Source of the DNA: Labyrinthula sp. Ha
Taxonomy: Eukaryota > Sar > Bigyra > Labyrinthulida > Labyrinthulaceae
Length of the DNA: 64,000 nucleotides
Assembly: GCA_015227615.1 (NCBI GenBank)
Contig: JAALGZ010000016.1
Coordinates: 712,428 to 776,427, forward strand
Reading direction: 5' to 3'
Position 1 is the first letter of the stretch; each line of letters starts with the position of its first letter. The position numbers were made by a program, and so were the translations under genes. The notes below the pieces were generated by a model, which saw nothing but the letters and a program-made list of their open reading frames with translations, was not told the DNA's origin and made no database searches. Shown piece by piece: positions 1-11,059 of the stretch.

Positions 1-3000
1 CCTACTTTAGCACGTTTTCTTTTCTGACTTTCACCGAACCGTATGATAATAAACAGAATATACATATTTTTGGTCGGTTACATATATAATCTTTTGTTAA
101 GAAAGCTCTAAGCAATGAAGAAATACAATAATAAATTTACAAGTTCTTTCATATTACACTAAAAGTACATAAAGCTTCTCAATTTTCTGCTTCTTCTATG
201 TGCTTTCTCTGGAAAGGCACAACCAAAATATGATCCACAAGCTGTTAAGCTTATATTATTACGCTGATATAGTCAGTTTTTCAGCGATCGAGCCTGCAGT
301 AGCGTAGAGCCGTTTGCCATGCCACTCAAATGTTAATATATGTTCATTGATGTTAGAACAACATGTATTAGATTTAAGGCTAGGGCTAACTGATGTGTGG
401 ATGTATTAATTTTGAGAAGCTCGGTAGTAAACTTTACTAGCTACAACTTTGGACAACATCACTTAATACTTTTTACTACATTGAGCATGGATTAAAGCGA
501 AAACTGCTTTTTCATAGTAGTGCGAAGTTATATTACAATAAATACTGCATCAAGAACTTAGAGGTTATCGTTGCCTCAAGCTTAATCTTCAGCATTACTC
601 ATATGGTTGCCCTGTTTCCTGAGTCTAATCTGAATTTCATGATTACACTAGCAGCCTCATTTATTGTAGACAATAGCATCGGTTTGCAGCAACATGGTGT
701 GTTGTACCTCCATCTATGATACCTCTAATATGGTATCACCCGAAGCTCTCGACGATTTATATCATTCAGTTTTCACTGCCAATAAGGCTTGAAAATAGAG
801 ATTACTATTTCTTGGCAATGGAAAACCTAGAATCCTTTCAATCTGTCTCAGCAAATAACATCTGATTTATCTGTGACTTTCTAACAGATTACATACATCT
901 AGTTTCATCATGGTTACTACGACTTTTTGCAGGCTCTGTGATTCTTCTTAAAGCTTTCCATTCTTGATTTTTCTCAAGAAAATTCTGATTTGGATTATTA
1001 GTACTAAATTTCGAAATAACAGGAGGCTGCGATGGCAACAGCAACCAAGGGTAATATACGAAACCGGGAAAAGCCATAAGTAAAGCTAATATAAGATAAC
1101 ACCAACTAAAAAATAAAACCGAAAACAGTTCAGAATATTAGCTGATAAGCAAGAACAGTATAATAGGTAATTGAATTGTCCGTATTGAATAAACGCTCAC
1201 TTTTTTTGCAGATTAGAACAATGCTGAGAATTGGCAGAACCGCAAAAACTCGTCTTCAGTAAAAATGACGATATGAAATCCAAACTCTAAGATCTTGATG
1301 CCATTACATGGGCCCTGCTAATCGTAATATTGAATAATGAAAGTAACTGAAGAACTTACAGTATATTTAGATCAGAGAAAAAAATGAAATGTTATAGGCC
1401 CACACCTGAGTAAGTCCTAGAGCCATTATGACAATGTCAGGAAAATCGATTGCAAATTAATTAACTATGACCTGTCTGTGGTTTCTATTGATGAAAAAAG
1501 TTAAAACTATTCTTTAAACACTTTATTGCTTGCAATATTACAGATTTCTTAATTTTATCTAAACCCTAAACTACTACCAATTTTTTAGCAAAATGTAGTT
1601 ATTTGTTCCTGTTTAATACCATTTCTAACACTAGGTAATCTTTTTGAGAGTTACATGCTTTTCCATTTGTTATACTCTATGGTAGAAATAGCTACTATAA
1701 CGGGAGTTTAGTTCCAATCCCCAAATCAATCTCACACTAGAGCAAGAGGAGGTGAAGATCTTTAGTAATGCATACGGAAATTGGCAATATTTGTTAGGAT
1801 TGTAACAACCTTGACATGTAATTATCAACTCATTCTATGGACAAGAAGAAAGATTGTTAAGATATTAAAGTGAGTGTGACTCCAGAATAACTTATCGGAA
1901 GCAGCTGAAGCTGTTTAGAGCAAAAATAAAATACTTAACAGCGCACAGGAAATTTAGCACCATTTAAGCTACATGGCAATAACCTTGCTGCAATCGAATC
2001 AAAATATAATATGAAACCAATCTAGCACATTGGATCTTGGACTCAGGCTCAACTCCACAATTTTTTTTTGTGCTAGTGTTGATGTGTGTTATTGACAATA
2101 TCAAGTCACCGAAGCTGTTCAACTATGTGTTTTTAAAGAAGTCATAACCTTGCGTCTTAGTACGGGTGCCAGATTGACAGAGAGAAAATCCATTGTGTTT
2201 CATAATTAGCTAATTTTGCCATTTTCAGAGATTTAGGAATAGATCATCAAATATTCAGGAATGTAAATTATTCTTACCAAAACCTCGATGAAACTTAATC
2301 AAGTATTTCCATATCATAATAATTTGTCTGCTTCGTAAATATAAGATCTGGAAATCTACTAAATTCAGCCCATAATGTTACTGCTACGACACATTAGTAA
2401 AAAAACAAAAAAATATATATGTTTAAATTAATTGAGCTATACATACAAAATGCTTTTTTAACTTAAGTATTTGTTGATAATCGTATTACTCCTTACAAAG
2501 CAGCGAACGACAATACCTCAAAATCTAAAAGTATTTAAAAAACAAAATCTTATTGGACAAGCTTGGGGCTCAACTTGAAAAGTATTATTGATTTGAATCA
2601 GTTGAAGTTCCTGAGAACTTAATACACATGTGTTTGAAACCGATTTGCTTGGTTTCAAGTTAAAATAACGGTGCAGATCTCTATAACCTCACAGTAGACC
2701 CGTCACACTAAGCACACGGGCTTCCTGTCTTTGATTACTTTCGCTTTGCTTTCACCTACTCCTGTATCGCTTTAATTAATATTTCATTTTTCACAATTTT
2801 TGTTGGTTGAATAATCTGGGATTTAAAATTGAAATTTTGGCAAATTTGGCATTTAATACTACAACGTGCATGTGTGTCAATACCACACTGAATAAGTGTT
2901 TTTATCCATGAGAATAAGTTTTGGTTTGTTTTCCTTGAAGAAATTGCGTGGAGATATTTATGTTAAATGAATCATCTCTAACAACGTATCCTTCAGAGGT

Positions 3001-6000
3001 TTCCTACGTATATTGCTCCTACATTTCTGGACTCAACATTGTGGAAGCATACAAAATGAAAACATTGCTAATAGTGGCTGAGTAAATCAATAACACCATA
3101 TGGCAACATAAGTTTAACAATTTTACATCTGCTTTGTAAATATACTCATTCTAGGAAAACATGCTTCTAAGAATTATAGATATAACACAAACCATGGCTC
3201 TCAATGATGCTTTGAAAAGTATCAGGGAGTTCTGCGTTTTTTGCAATTTTTCATGAGAAATACGTTGAGAAATCTGCAACAGGATGCTGTGAAAGAGTTT
3301 GATGAGTTTTATCAAACCCGTAGAATTTCATGGTTAATTTCAAACAGAACTTCTTAAGCAAAATTTCGAACACTTTTCTAGGTATTTCTAAATCATCTAC
3401 ACAATTTTTCAATGATTTCTGCAACTTATCTCTATTGAATGCTCGGTAAATTCTCAATCAATTCAGAAAAAACGCTCGAATATTGTTGAAAGGGTTGAAT
3501 GAGACAGTCTGTAAATAAGTCGATACATCTTTATCAAACTCTCTTTGAAATTGAAAAATTTTAAAAGAATTTGGTTTCCAAAATGAGTGGACGATTTCTA
3601 TTTCAGCCTTATTTTAGTGGTGGGACCAAACTTGTATACCACTTTGTCTTTGTAAGTAACGAACTCTATTTATGCGCCATATGCCCTTCTTCTCAGTAAA
3701 ATACTAATCACTTCTCAGTTCTCACGTGAGCTGTTTTGGAGAGTTCTCGGTTATTCATAGTAATTGGAGATATGCCGGAAAATTCGATTGAAATGAAAGT
3801 GAGAAACCACATTCAACCGCTGCGTTTGAATAACTGTACGAACTTGTGGGACTTGATAATAATAACTAAAATCCAAGATCGATGCGCAGAGTTATATTTC
3901 TTACTTCTGTAAACCTTTTTTAATCTATGAAAGTTTCCTCAAAGACACATACATCTTCATGAAACGCTGCTTTCTATGACATCTTAACAGTAAGACTTGA
4001 AGTTTCATGCTCCAAAATCATACAAGCATATAGTTTTACTCTTCTGTGTCGCACGAGATTTTCACTTTTTGCTGAATGAAGTCATCTGGCTCATCTTTCA
4101 AGGAAGCTTGTGAAGTCCTCTAGTTTCACAAAAAATCTAGAAGTGAACTAATTAAGAAACAATAATTATTTAGGGTTATGCGAACTTATTCAGCTGGACA
4201 TTCACTTCCATTCCAAGATGTTAATAACATCACATACAACCATTTATCCCAGAAGTAGAACACCTCTTTATCCTCTAGCTATGCATAATTTTACAGGATT
4301 TTTTCCGGCTATAATTGTGGCATCCACAAAAAAGGTCCTTATTAGTGTCGTTTCAACTTTTTCTGGAATGTACTGTTAGCAAACTTGAGTAGACAACACA
4401 TGATTGGCAACAGCTCTTCTCTTTAGTTTTTTATATTAACCAGAAATTGGTTAGAACAAAACTGTTGCCTTAATTTCCGTTTGTAAAGCTGTCAAATAAC
4501 TGTGGTAATAAATCGTTCTCCAACCCTTTAAGCAGGAAAAGGTGAATATTTAGACTCTCAAGTTGAGAGTCTGTTATGGAACAGTAACTCAGATTTGGCG
4601 ATGGTAAGAATCAATTGATGTCCACCACGATGCTACTCGTTCCCGAATATAAGATTTTGTTTTCGTTCACTTAAACGGCAAAACTATGGTATTGAATTTT
4701 GAGGCTGCAAAGAAAAAAAAAGTGCCAAAAATTTTGGTAGCAGCTTTTTCCGAAATCTTAAGAGGACTCTGTTTTTTCTAGTGGAGCAAAAACTGTAAAC
4801 CGTGCTGTATTCCATGAGGTGTCATTGGAAGGCTCATCAAGAGAGTCTCATGACACTAGTTGTATGTGTTTGATCACAAGCAGTTTAGCTTAAATATTTT
4901 GTTTTTGTTACTTATATATATTCAACTGCATTTTTAAGAAATTAACTTAGATACTGTTCCCTGAAATTGGCTCTTCTACCGAAGTGGCAATTATAACTCC
5001 TCAAATTAGTTTTGGTGTATTAGAGCCTAAGTTCTATACTTTTTGTTCCGCTGCATGCAAAATCGACCCTTTTTGACAATTGTAAATTAGTGGCTGTACG
5101 ACATTTGGAGCTGTAGGTTAAGTAAACATTTCCAGGTTTCTCTAACTGTAGACAGAAAATGATCTCAATCAAAATCCTGTCAGTTTTATCCTGGGAAGAG
5201 CTTTCCTCAAAGGGAAAAACCCTTTGCGTGAAGATGCTGATGTTTAAACTCAGTGGTGCTATCCTTTAAAATTACCGTAAGCGGGTTCCTGCATTGCATA
5301 CAAGAATGAAGATGTAAAAACAGAGGTAAATAAATAACTAAAACACACTCTGGAAAAGATTAGTTGTTGCCTATGTCTCTAGTGCAACTCCCATCCTCGG
5401 AGTTGTGTGTTTGCCTTGGTTTCGCTTAGTAAGAACACATTCTTAACCTTGACTGAAAAACTTCACTTCTCTCTTCCTTCAGAGACCAAGAACTATTAAC
5501 TAGATTCTACCTCTATTTATTTATTACCTCATCAAATCTTCATTATTTCTTTTAAATATCCAATCCAAATATGGTGAAAGCCAATCTATATCGAATCGAT
5601 GTAATCACTTCAGTGTATTTCTTGCTGTCTCAAAACTCATACTTGTTTCGGAACAGATGAGAAGTTTAAGATATCATGATATGAAGAAAATATAATGTTA
5701 GTTTATCATTTAATAGAGTACCCATTTCCGATGATTGTTTCGTTATTGGTGTAGCTGATTAATCCGTTTGAATTTCCCAAAATCAAGGACGAAAATTTAA
5801 CCAGGAAATCGGCTGTAAATTAACCCGAATAAAGAATTACGAGGTACGTATCTCCCAGTGTCTAAAAAACCAAGGTAAACCTAATATTTCACAAAAAATC
5901 ATGTTTCAAAATCACTTTGAACTGACTTAATTCATTTTCATTACCATTCAACCACTTTTTTACATCCAACTTTTCTTTTTCTTGGTGCGAAAAAGGGAAA

Positions 6001-6100
6001 ACGGAAAAACAACAAACTGCTGTACATTTTCATAAGTGTTCGGGTTTTCTATGTGTTAAAACTCTTCCGTTCCTTCGATGTCGACCAGCCTGAATCTTTC
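1..6100. other. gene-free stretch, about 6 kb
   Basis: I see no recognisable gene here. Open frames on both strands stay under about 70 codons, and none has a familiar domain or a protein-like run that can be extended by splicing. There are no long simple repeats. The only structure I noticed is a short perfect hairpin at 4552-4572. The last 150 bases before 6154 are presumably the promoter and 5' leader of the bromodomain gene. Confidence 0.6.
4552..4572. repeat. 21-bp perfect hairpin (10-bp arms, 1-nt spacer)
   Basis: The arms AGACTCTCAA and TTGAGAGTCT are exact inverse complements separated by a single G. It lies in gene-free DNA about 1.6 kb upstream of the bromodomain gene. No poly-T tail or gene is attached, so I assign no function. 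Confidence 0.5.
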
Positions 6101-6153
6101 CTAATCCAGGCTCTTTTCACTCTCGACAAAAATCTAACTTTTTAGGAAAAAAA

Positions 6154-9100
6154 ATGACACAATCTGACGATTCTGACTTTGAAGAGTTTGAAGAAACTGA
6201 GGAAGAAGAAAAAACACAGCCAGAACCAGTTCAAACTTATCGATCGAGAAGTTTACGACCAAGAAGTAACATATCTTACGTGGAAAAACGTGGATCTGCA
6301 ACTAATCAACCCGAATCTTGGGATCAAGGTTCAAAAATTCGGACAAGGGCGCAGATGAGTGTTAAAAGAGGGGAAGAAAAGTTCAATAATCTACGAATTA
6401 AGGATGATTTTTTAAGCTATCAGGAACTTTTGGACAGGTTACAGAAAATTTTGAGGCTGATCAGGGATCATGAAGCAGCGTGGCCGTTTTTAGAACCTGT
6501 TTCTGAGAACGTTCCCATGTATTATGAGATAATACAAAACCCAATTGACATATCTGCGATAGAAAGAAAGTTAGATGTATGTGATTATTCGTCAGAAATT
6601 ATTTTCTTTGAAGATTTGGAATTGATGTTTGAAAATTGTAAAACGTTTAATCAACCCAAATCGGAAATTTTCAAAGCTGGAAAGGTATTAAAAAGATATG
6701 TGGAGAAGTTAAAAGTTGAATACTTTCCTGATTTTGAAGATTTTGATGATTATGCTTCTCATTTTATTGAAATAGAACCTATTCAAAAGCCACAAGCTCA
6801 ACCAAAAGAACATGTCTCGACTTTACCCGCTGAAGAATCATCTGATGAAGATCAAGACAATGATTCAACACATCACGAGCTTATTTTTCCTTCCTTTAGT
6901 GATGAAGAAGAAAAACGGGTTCTCAAGGGGCTACAGAAGAAACAAAGTATAATAGAAATTACTTTCTTTTTTTGGTTGCTATCATCAACAGAACAAAACA
7001 GAAACACATATATATTAGAAAACCTTTCGTTTGAAAAATTTGAAAAATGCTTTCTTAACTTCTCTACTTGTCCTTTATATAGACTCTTGCACTGGTATAT
7101 TTTCTGCAAGCCGCGGTTTCTGCGACAGTTAAAACATCTAGGAGCGGATATTTTAACGAAGGTAGACTTCGATTTGCAAAAGTTATTCAGGAAGATGGGG
7201 TTTAATTCTCTGGAAGAACAACAAGCTTATGTTGACTCCGAGCCTTCTGAGAAAGCTGATTTTTTGTTGGATTGGATATATAGACAAGCTGTTGATGGAT
7301 CAGTTTTAGAAGAAAGTATACGACTAATCTCAGAAGAAGATCTGCGGCAGTCAAGTAATGTATACACGGACGAAAAGACTTTTGAAGAATATTTTTGTTT
7401 TTCCAGTTTTGGACTCGAAAATAGCAAACGTGTATATAAAAGTAAGAAAACGCCTTTGGTGAACTTGGCTTATGATTTAGACTATTTGGGTATTTTAACT
7501 AAATTGAGTGATTATAAAGAACTAGTAGATAAAGTAAACAAAGATGCGCTTGAACCTCTGAATAAAACAGAGTTAAAATCTCTCCTTGGAAGAATAAGAA
7601 AGCTAAATCAAAGTATAGAGGCTGAAACTAACACAATTGAGGAAGTCAAAGAAAGGATGCAGGTGAACTTAGATCGAATAAAACATCCAGAAAAATATTA
7701 CTTTCAGACTGAGTTTGGGGATCCAAATCCAATTGTTGTTAAGCTCATGGAGGAAAATGTTCTGGGTTTGATTGACATAAGTTCCAAAAAGGATTTGAAA
7801 CAGATGCAGAGTACTTTCAGTGATGTTGAAATATCATCTGATGAAGAAGAAAAAGAGGAGCAGGAAGAGGAAGAGGATCATGAAGAGGAAGAACCAAAAG
7901 AGGAAAAGTTACCCGAAATAGTTTTTGATGGGGAAGATTATTTGGAAATAAGAAGATCCTCTAGAAAGAGGAAGACGATTCAGAGGTTTTCTACTGTTAA
8001 ATATTCTCCTAAGAAAAAGAAGAAGTCTAGCCTGTTGAAAAAAAGTTCATCCAGACCTAAAGGCTTCTCTTTACCTTCACATAAAAGAAAAAAAGCTTTA
8101 CTTAAGAAACACACAAAATCTATTCCACGAAAGAAGAGAAGAAAAAGCAATGGAAAGAGTAAGCCACCAAAATCACCCAAACTGTCAGTTCGAACAAAGC
8201 TGATTAATGACATTTTAGCAGCATTTAAAATTCTGAAATCTTTTCAATTCGAAGAGAACTACTCCTCCGAAATCAAAATGATGCTAAACGACTTTTACCT
8301 GGGATCTACATCCACTAATTCACCGACATGGACCCTTGTTGCTCAAGGCAAAGATGAAATTAGAGATCTCGCTTATTCTCTGCGTGAAGACGAGCCTATT
8401 GAATCTCTTGTTGATGTTGTTAAAAAATTAGAAGAAGAAGAACTTAAAATTCAGAGACAAGAAAAGAGACAACAGCGACTTCGTGATCTTCAAATGGGTG
8501 TCAACACTTACAGATCAAGTAGATTGGCCCTTGAAGAAGAAAAAAAGAAGAAACAGAGAGAAGAAGAAGATCGGAAAAACCTTGCTCGACAACTCTGGGA
8601 GAGAAGAAAAATTGAGCAGCGATCAGTGTGGAACAAAGAGCGTATTATTCGTGTTCGGCAACAACGTATGCTCAAGAGAGAACAGGCTAAACTCTTATCA
8701 AAGGATGAGGATCCAGGAAGATATTCTTCCGGAGAAAGTGAAGTCGACATGCCACCAAGAAAACCCAGAAAAACCCGAACTATTTCTTCTTCTGGCAGTC
8801 CAAAAAACTCACCCATTCCAAGTTTGAAGAAGCAAATGCTGGGAACTCCTGAATACAGATCAGCTGTCCAGAATATGTATAATAGCCCAAGTCAATTATC
8901 TTCTGGATCGAACTATCCTATTTCAGGTTTGAGTAATCAAACTCAGAGCCAAAGTTATTATCCAACAAGCACTTATTCACAAACCCAAGTGCCTCGTTCT
9001 AATTACTCAAATCTGTATTCCTTAAATGGATATGGAACAAATGTGGATATCAATATGTACAATATGAACATGAGCAATATCAACCGAAATATATTGAATA

Positions 9101-9360
9101 TAAACTCACAAGACAAACAAAACTATTCTCAGCAGTATATTTTACCTCAACAACAACAATCCAGTTCTGTCTATGGATATAATCAACCTAATTTACAACA
9201 CCAGCAGCAGCAGCAGAACGTTCAAATGCAGATGCCAATCCAACCTGCACAATTTCAGGGAAGAGCAACTAACCAGGTTAATCCAAATACGAATACTTCT
9301 AACTTCCTTTCTGGTAACTATTTTGGCCAGTTACAATATAATCCAAATAACACACAATAA
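6154..9360 (+). CDS. bromodomain chromatin-associated protein, intronless
   Basis: A 1068-residue protein read from one uninterrupted ATG frame. A bromodomain spans about residues 91-190: the WPF shelf is at 110-112, PMYYEIIQNP precedes the BC region, and NCKTFNQP carries the expected acetyl-lysine-anchoring Asn (N166), with Phe where Tyr is usual at 165. Residues about 250-395 are helical and hydrophobic and end in LLDWIYRQAV; they resemble the DDT/WHIM regions of ISWI-partner proteins such as BAZ or CECR2, but this is a weak inference. Then come an acidic run (about 565-600), a Lys/Arg/Ser-rich nuclear-localisation-like block (about 620-700), a long charged coiled coil (about 770-880), and an Asn/Gln/Ser/Tyr-rich low-complexity tail (about 890-1068). 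It probably reads acetylated histones in the nucleus. The ATG follows CTAACTTTTTAG, which could be the end of a 5' leader intron. The stop codon lies 3 bp from that of the convergent MUB-like gene. Confidence 0.9.
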   Translation: MTQSDDSDFEEFEETEEEEKTQPEPVQTYRSRSLRPRSNISYVEKRGSATNQPESWDQGSKIRTRAQMSVKRGEEKFNNLRIKDDFLSYQELLDRLQKILRLIRDHEAAWPFLEPVSENVPMYYEIIQNPIDISAIERKLDVCDYSSEIIFFEDLELMFENCKTFNQPKSEIFKAGKVLKRYVEKLKVEYFPDFEDFDDYASHFIEIEPIQKPQAQPKEHVSTLPAEESSDEDQDNDSTHHELIFPSFSDEEEKRVLKGLQKKQSIIEITFFFWLLSSTEQNRNTYILENLSFEKFEKCFLNFSTCPLYRLLHWYIFCKPRFLRQLKHLGADILTKVDFDLQKLFRKMGFNSLEEQQAYVDSEPSEKADFLLDWIYRQAVDGSVLEESIRLISEEDLRQSSNVYTDEKTFEEYFCFSSFGLENSKRVYKSKKTPLVNLAYDLDYLGILTKLSDYKELVDKVNKDALEPLNKTELKSLLGRIRKLNQSIEAETNTIEEVKERMQVNLDRIKHPEKYYFQTEFGDPNPIVVKLMEENVLGLIDISSKKDLKQMQSTFSDVEISSDEEEKEEQEEEEDHEEEEPKEEKLPEIVFDGEDYLEIRRSSRKRKTIQRFSTVKYSPKKKKKSSLLKKSSSRPKGFSLPSHKRKKALLKKHTKSIPRKKRRKSNGKSKPPKSPKLSVRTKLINDILAAFKILKSFQFEENYSSEIKMMLNDFYLGSTSTNSPTWTLVAQGKDEIRDLAYSLREDEPIESLVDVVKKLEEEELKIQRQEKRQQRLRDLQMGVNTYRSSRLALEEEKKKKQREEEDRKNLARQLWERRKIEQRSVWNKERIIRVRQQRMLKREQAKLLSKDEDPGRYSSGESEVDMPPRKPRKTRTISSSGSPKNSPIPSLKKQMLGTPEYRSAVQNMYNSPSQLSSGSNYPISGLSNQTQSQSYYPTSTYSQTQVPRSNYSNLYSLNGYGTNVDINMYNMNMSNINRNILNINSQDKQNYSQQYILPQQQQSSSVYGYNQPNLQHQQQQQNVQMQMPIQPAQFQGRATNQVNPNTNTSNFLSGNYFGQLQYNPNNTQ

Positions 9361-9363
9361 GAT

Positions 9364-9741
9364 TTAGCAGATTATGCAGCAAGAAGTTTCTGCAGAATTA
9401 GGAACTGGGTGTTTTTTAGATTGTTTTGGTGCTTGAATTAGTTTAGTTTTTTTCTCAGGTGTATCCTGTGAAGTTAATATTAATATTGGAGTGCTCCAAA
9501 TATCTGAAACTTTAAGGTTACAATCTTCTAACTTCTTGTTTTTGTTCTTGAGATGTATTTCTTTTCCCATGGAAAACAGTCGAACCTGCCCTTGCGTAAG
9601 TTCTATACCTTTGGTTGTAGAGATTTCTACTAAAAATTGTCTAAGAGTAGTATCTTTTGATAACTTTAATTCTTTATTGTTTTCATTCTGCATTCCATGG
9701 ACAAATATAAGCTTTATATTAAGATGGTTCTCTCCTAACAT
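9364..9741 (-). CDS. membrane-anchored ubiquitin-fold protein (UBL3/MUB family)
   Basis: A 125-residue protein. Residues about 6-92 read as a ubiquitin-like fold: an initial strand (LNIKLIFVHG), a helix region, QVRLFSMGKEI as the strand after the helix, KLEDCNLKVSDIW, and a final hydrophobic strand (STPILILTSQ). A polar linker follows, then a C-terminal SCCIIC. A double Cys in a terminal CAAX box is the signature of human UBL3 (ends CCVIL) and plant MUBs, which are prenylated and held at the plasma membrane instead of being conjugated through a Gly-Gly tail. There is no terminal di-glycine. The final residue here is Cys. A plausible 45-nt 5'-leader intron runs 9755-9799 (GTAAGT donor, CTAG acceptor), placing the promoter beyond 9800, where one copy of a 25-bp direct repeat lies. 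The start is ATG at 9741. Confidence 0.8.
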   Translation of the reverse strand: MLGENHLNIKLIFVHGMQNENNKELKLSKDTTLRQFLVEISTTKGIELTQGQVRLFSMGKEIHLKNKNKKLEDCNLKVSDIWSTPILILTSQDTPEKKTKLIQAPKQSKKHPVPNSAETSCCIIC

Positions 9742-9797
9742 TTTGTTTCTCCACCTAGTTTAAAAGTATGGCCCTTTTGGACATATTTAATAAACTT

Positions 9798-9822
9798 ACC
9801 ATACATTAAAAATTTTGGGCTT
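9798..9822. repeat. 25-bp direct repeat, copy 1
   Basis: It matches 11035-11059 in the same orientation at 22 of 25 positions by eye (ACCATACA, an A-rich middle, then TTTTGGGCTT). It lies in the presumed leader or promoter of the MUB-like gene. The two copies bracket DNA of different composition. Confidence 0.55.
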
Positions 9823-9829
9823 GTGAAAA

Positions 9830-10990
9830 CAACGTCAAGGACGAAGTGAAAAGCAAAGTTTTCAGAGTAGCGACCTTTCTACTCCTTCGAAAGAAGTCCC
9901 AGGGACAGCGAGCCAACTGAAACACTTCCCCAAGTTGGTGAGTGTGAATGTTGGTGGTCTAACTGCCTTTAAGTGCAGCTACGTACAAAAACTTAAAATT
10001 ACAGCGAATCGTGAACGTCAGTCCGGCTTCAGGAAGGTGGTGTTTTCAAAGCTGCCTGAAGAAGCGGCGGGCATAGCGACTTCCCTGTGTGATGCACTTG
10101 CTAGTCAAGTAACGGACACGTGCGGAAGAAGCGACAGGATCCTGCAACTGGTTGCCTGGAAAATGGTGTTGTATACAAATTGCCCGGAATGAAAATACAG
10201 AAAGCTGTTATTGTTTAGGAAAGAAACGAAAATAAACAAGGTAACCATAGAAAATACAGAAAAATGCCGCTTGTACAAGAAATTAAGAGTCGCCAGAGGA
10301 TACAGCTCATTCAACAACGAACCCAGAAATACCAGCAAGACACCAAGGGAGTAAGCAAAATCCAAACAGGACAGGAAAATATACCCAAACTACCAGAAAA
10401 TAAAGCCATGATACCAGCAGACCAGATAGTCCAAGAAAAGCTCCAGAGAAAAGGTCAAGGTAAGATGCCACAGCTGGAACACTGAAAATGAAATGAAACA
10501 CTCCTTCAAATCCGTAGAACCACCATCAAATTACATGCTCAAACTTTTCACAGAACTCAAAAAGACAGCATCAGAATTTAACACAGCTTCTTCCAAGCGT
10601 CTCTCCAAGAAAGGCAAGATTGGACTACAAATTCCTACCTTCAACGGAGCCCCTCAAAACGTCAGATTTCGCTCAAAAAACATATCAATATCACTGCAGG
10701 AGGAACCAAGACCGCGAAACAGCAAGGAATACACAGTAGAAAAGACTGGTGATGCAGAACAGCCAGATCAAACTTTTTCTCCCTCGATTTGTACAATTTT
10801 CTCAATTTTTGTTTCTCTATTTTGGGCAATTTAGCAACGATCAAATTCAAACAACCAGGTTCAAGGATCCTGACGTTCAACCAATAAAAGTACAAAAAAC
10901 ATTGGAAGCTAACAGTAGACCCAATAACGAACAGTTAGTAGAGATTAATACATATAGTACGTAGCTCTTATTGGTAGTTAGATCCCCGCC
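9830..10990 (+). pseudogene. coding-like remnant or unknown insert, family not recognised
   Basis: This stretch differs from its surroundings. Base composition is less AT-rich, especially 9830-10200, and moderately long open frames succeed one another on the plus strand with protein-like composition (Lys/Gln/Pro-rich and basic in the middle). I do not recognise any domain. It could be a decayed mobile-element gene, a host pseudogene, or a real gene with short introns that I could not join convincingly. The flanking direct repeats at 9798 and 11035 favour an inserted or duplicated segment. Confidence that it encodes something functional today is low. Confidence 0.3.
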
Positions 10991-11034
10991 GTAGGGTTAG
11001 GCCAATAGGCCCAATTAACTCCCTTAAAACCTAA

Positions 11035-11059
11035 ACCATACACAAAATATTTTGGGCTT
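11035..11059. repeat. 25-bp direct repeat, copy 2
   Basis: This is the partner of 9798-9822, 1237 bp away, same orientation, 22 of 25 bases identical. Similarity outside the 25 bp is weak (a short TGAA...ACGT...AAG similarity follows both). It is too long for an ordinary target-site duplication. Confidence 0.55.

Noticed and set aside
8508-8816. A 102-codon minus-strand frame and a 114-codon alternative plus-strand frame inside the bromodomain gene
   Set aside because: Both are shadows of the repetitive charged coding region in other frames.
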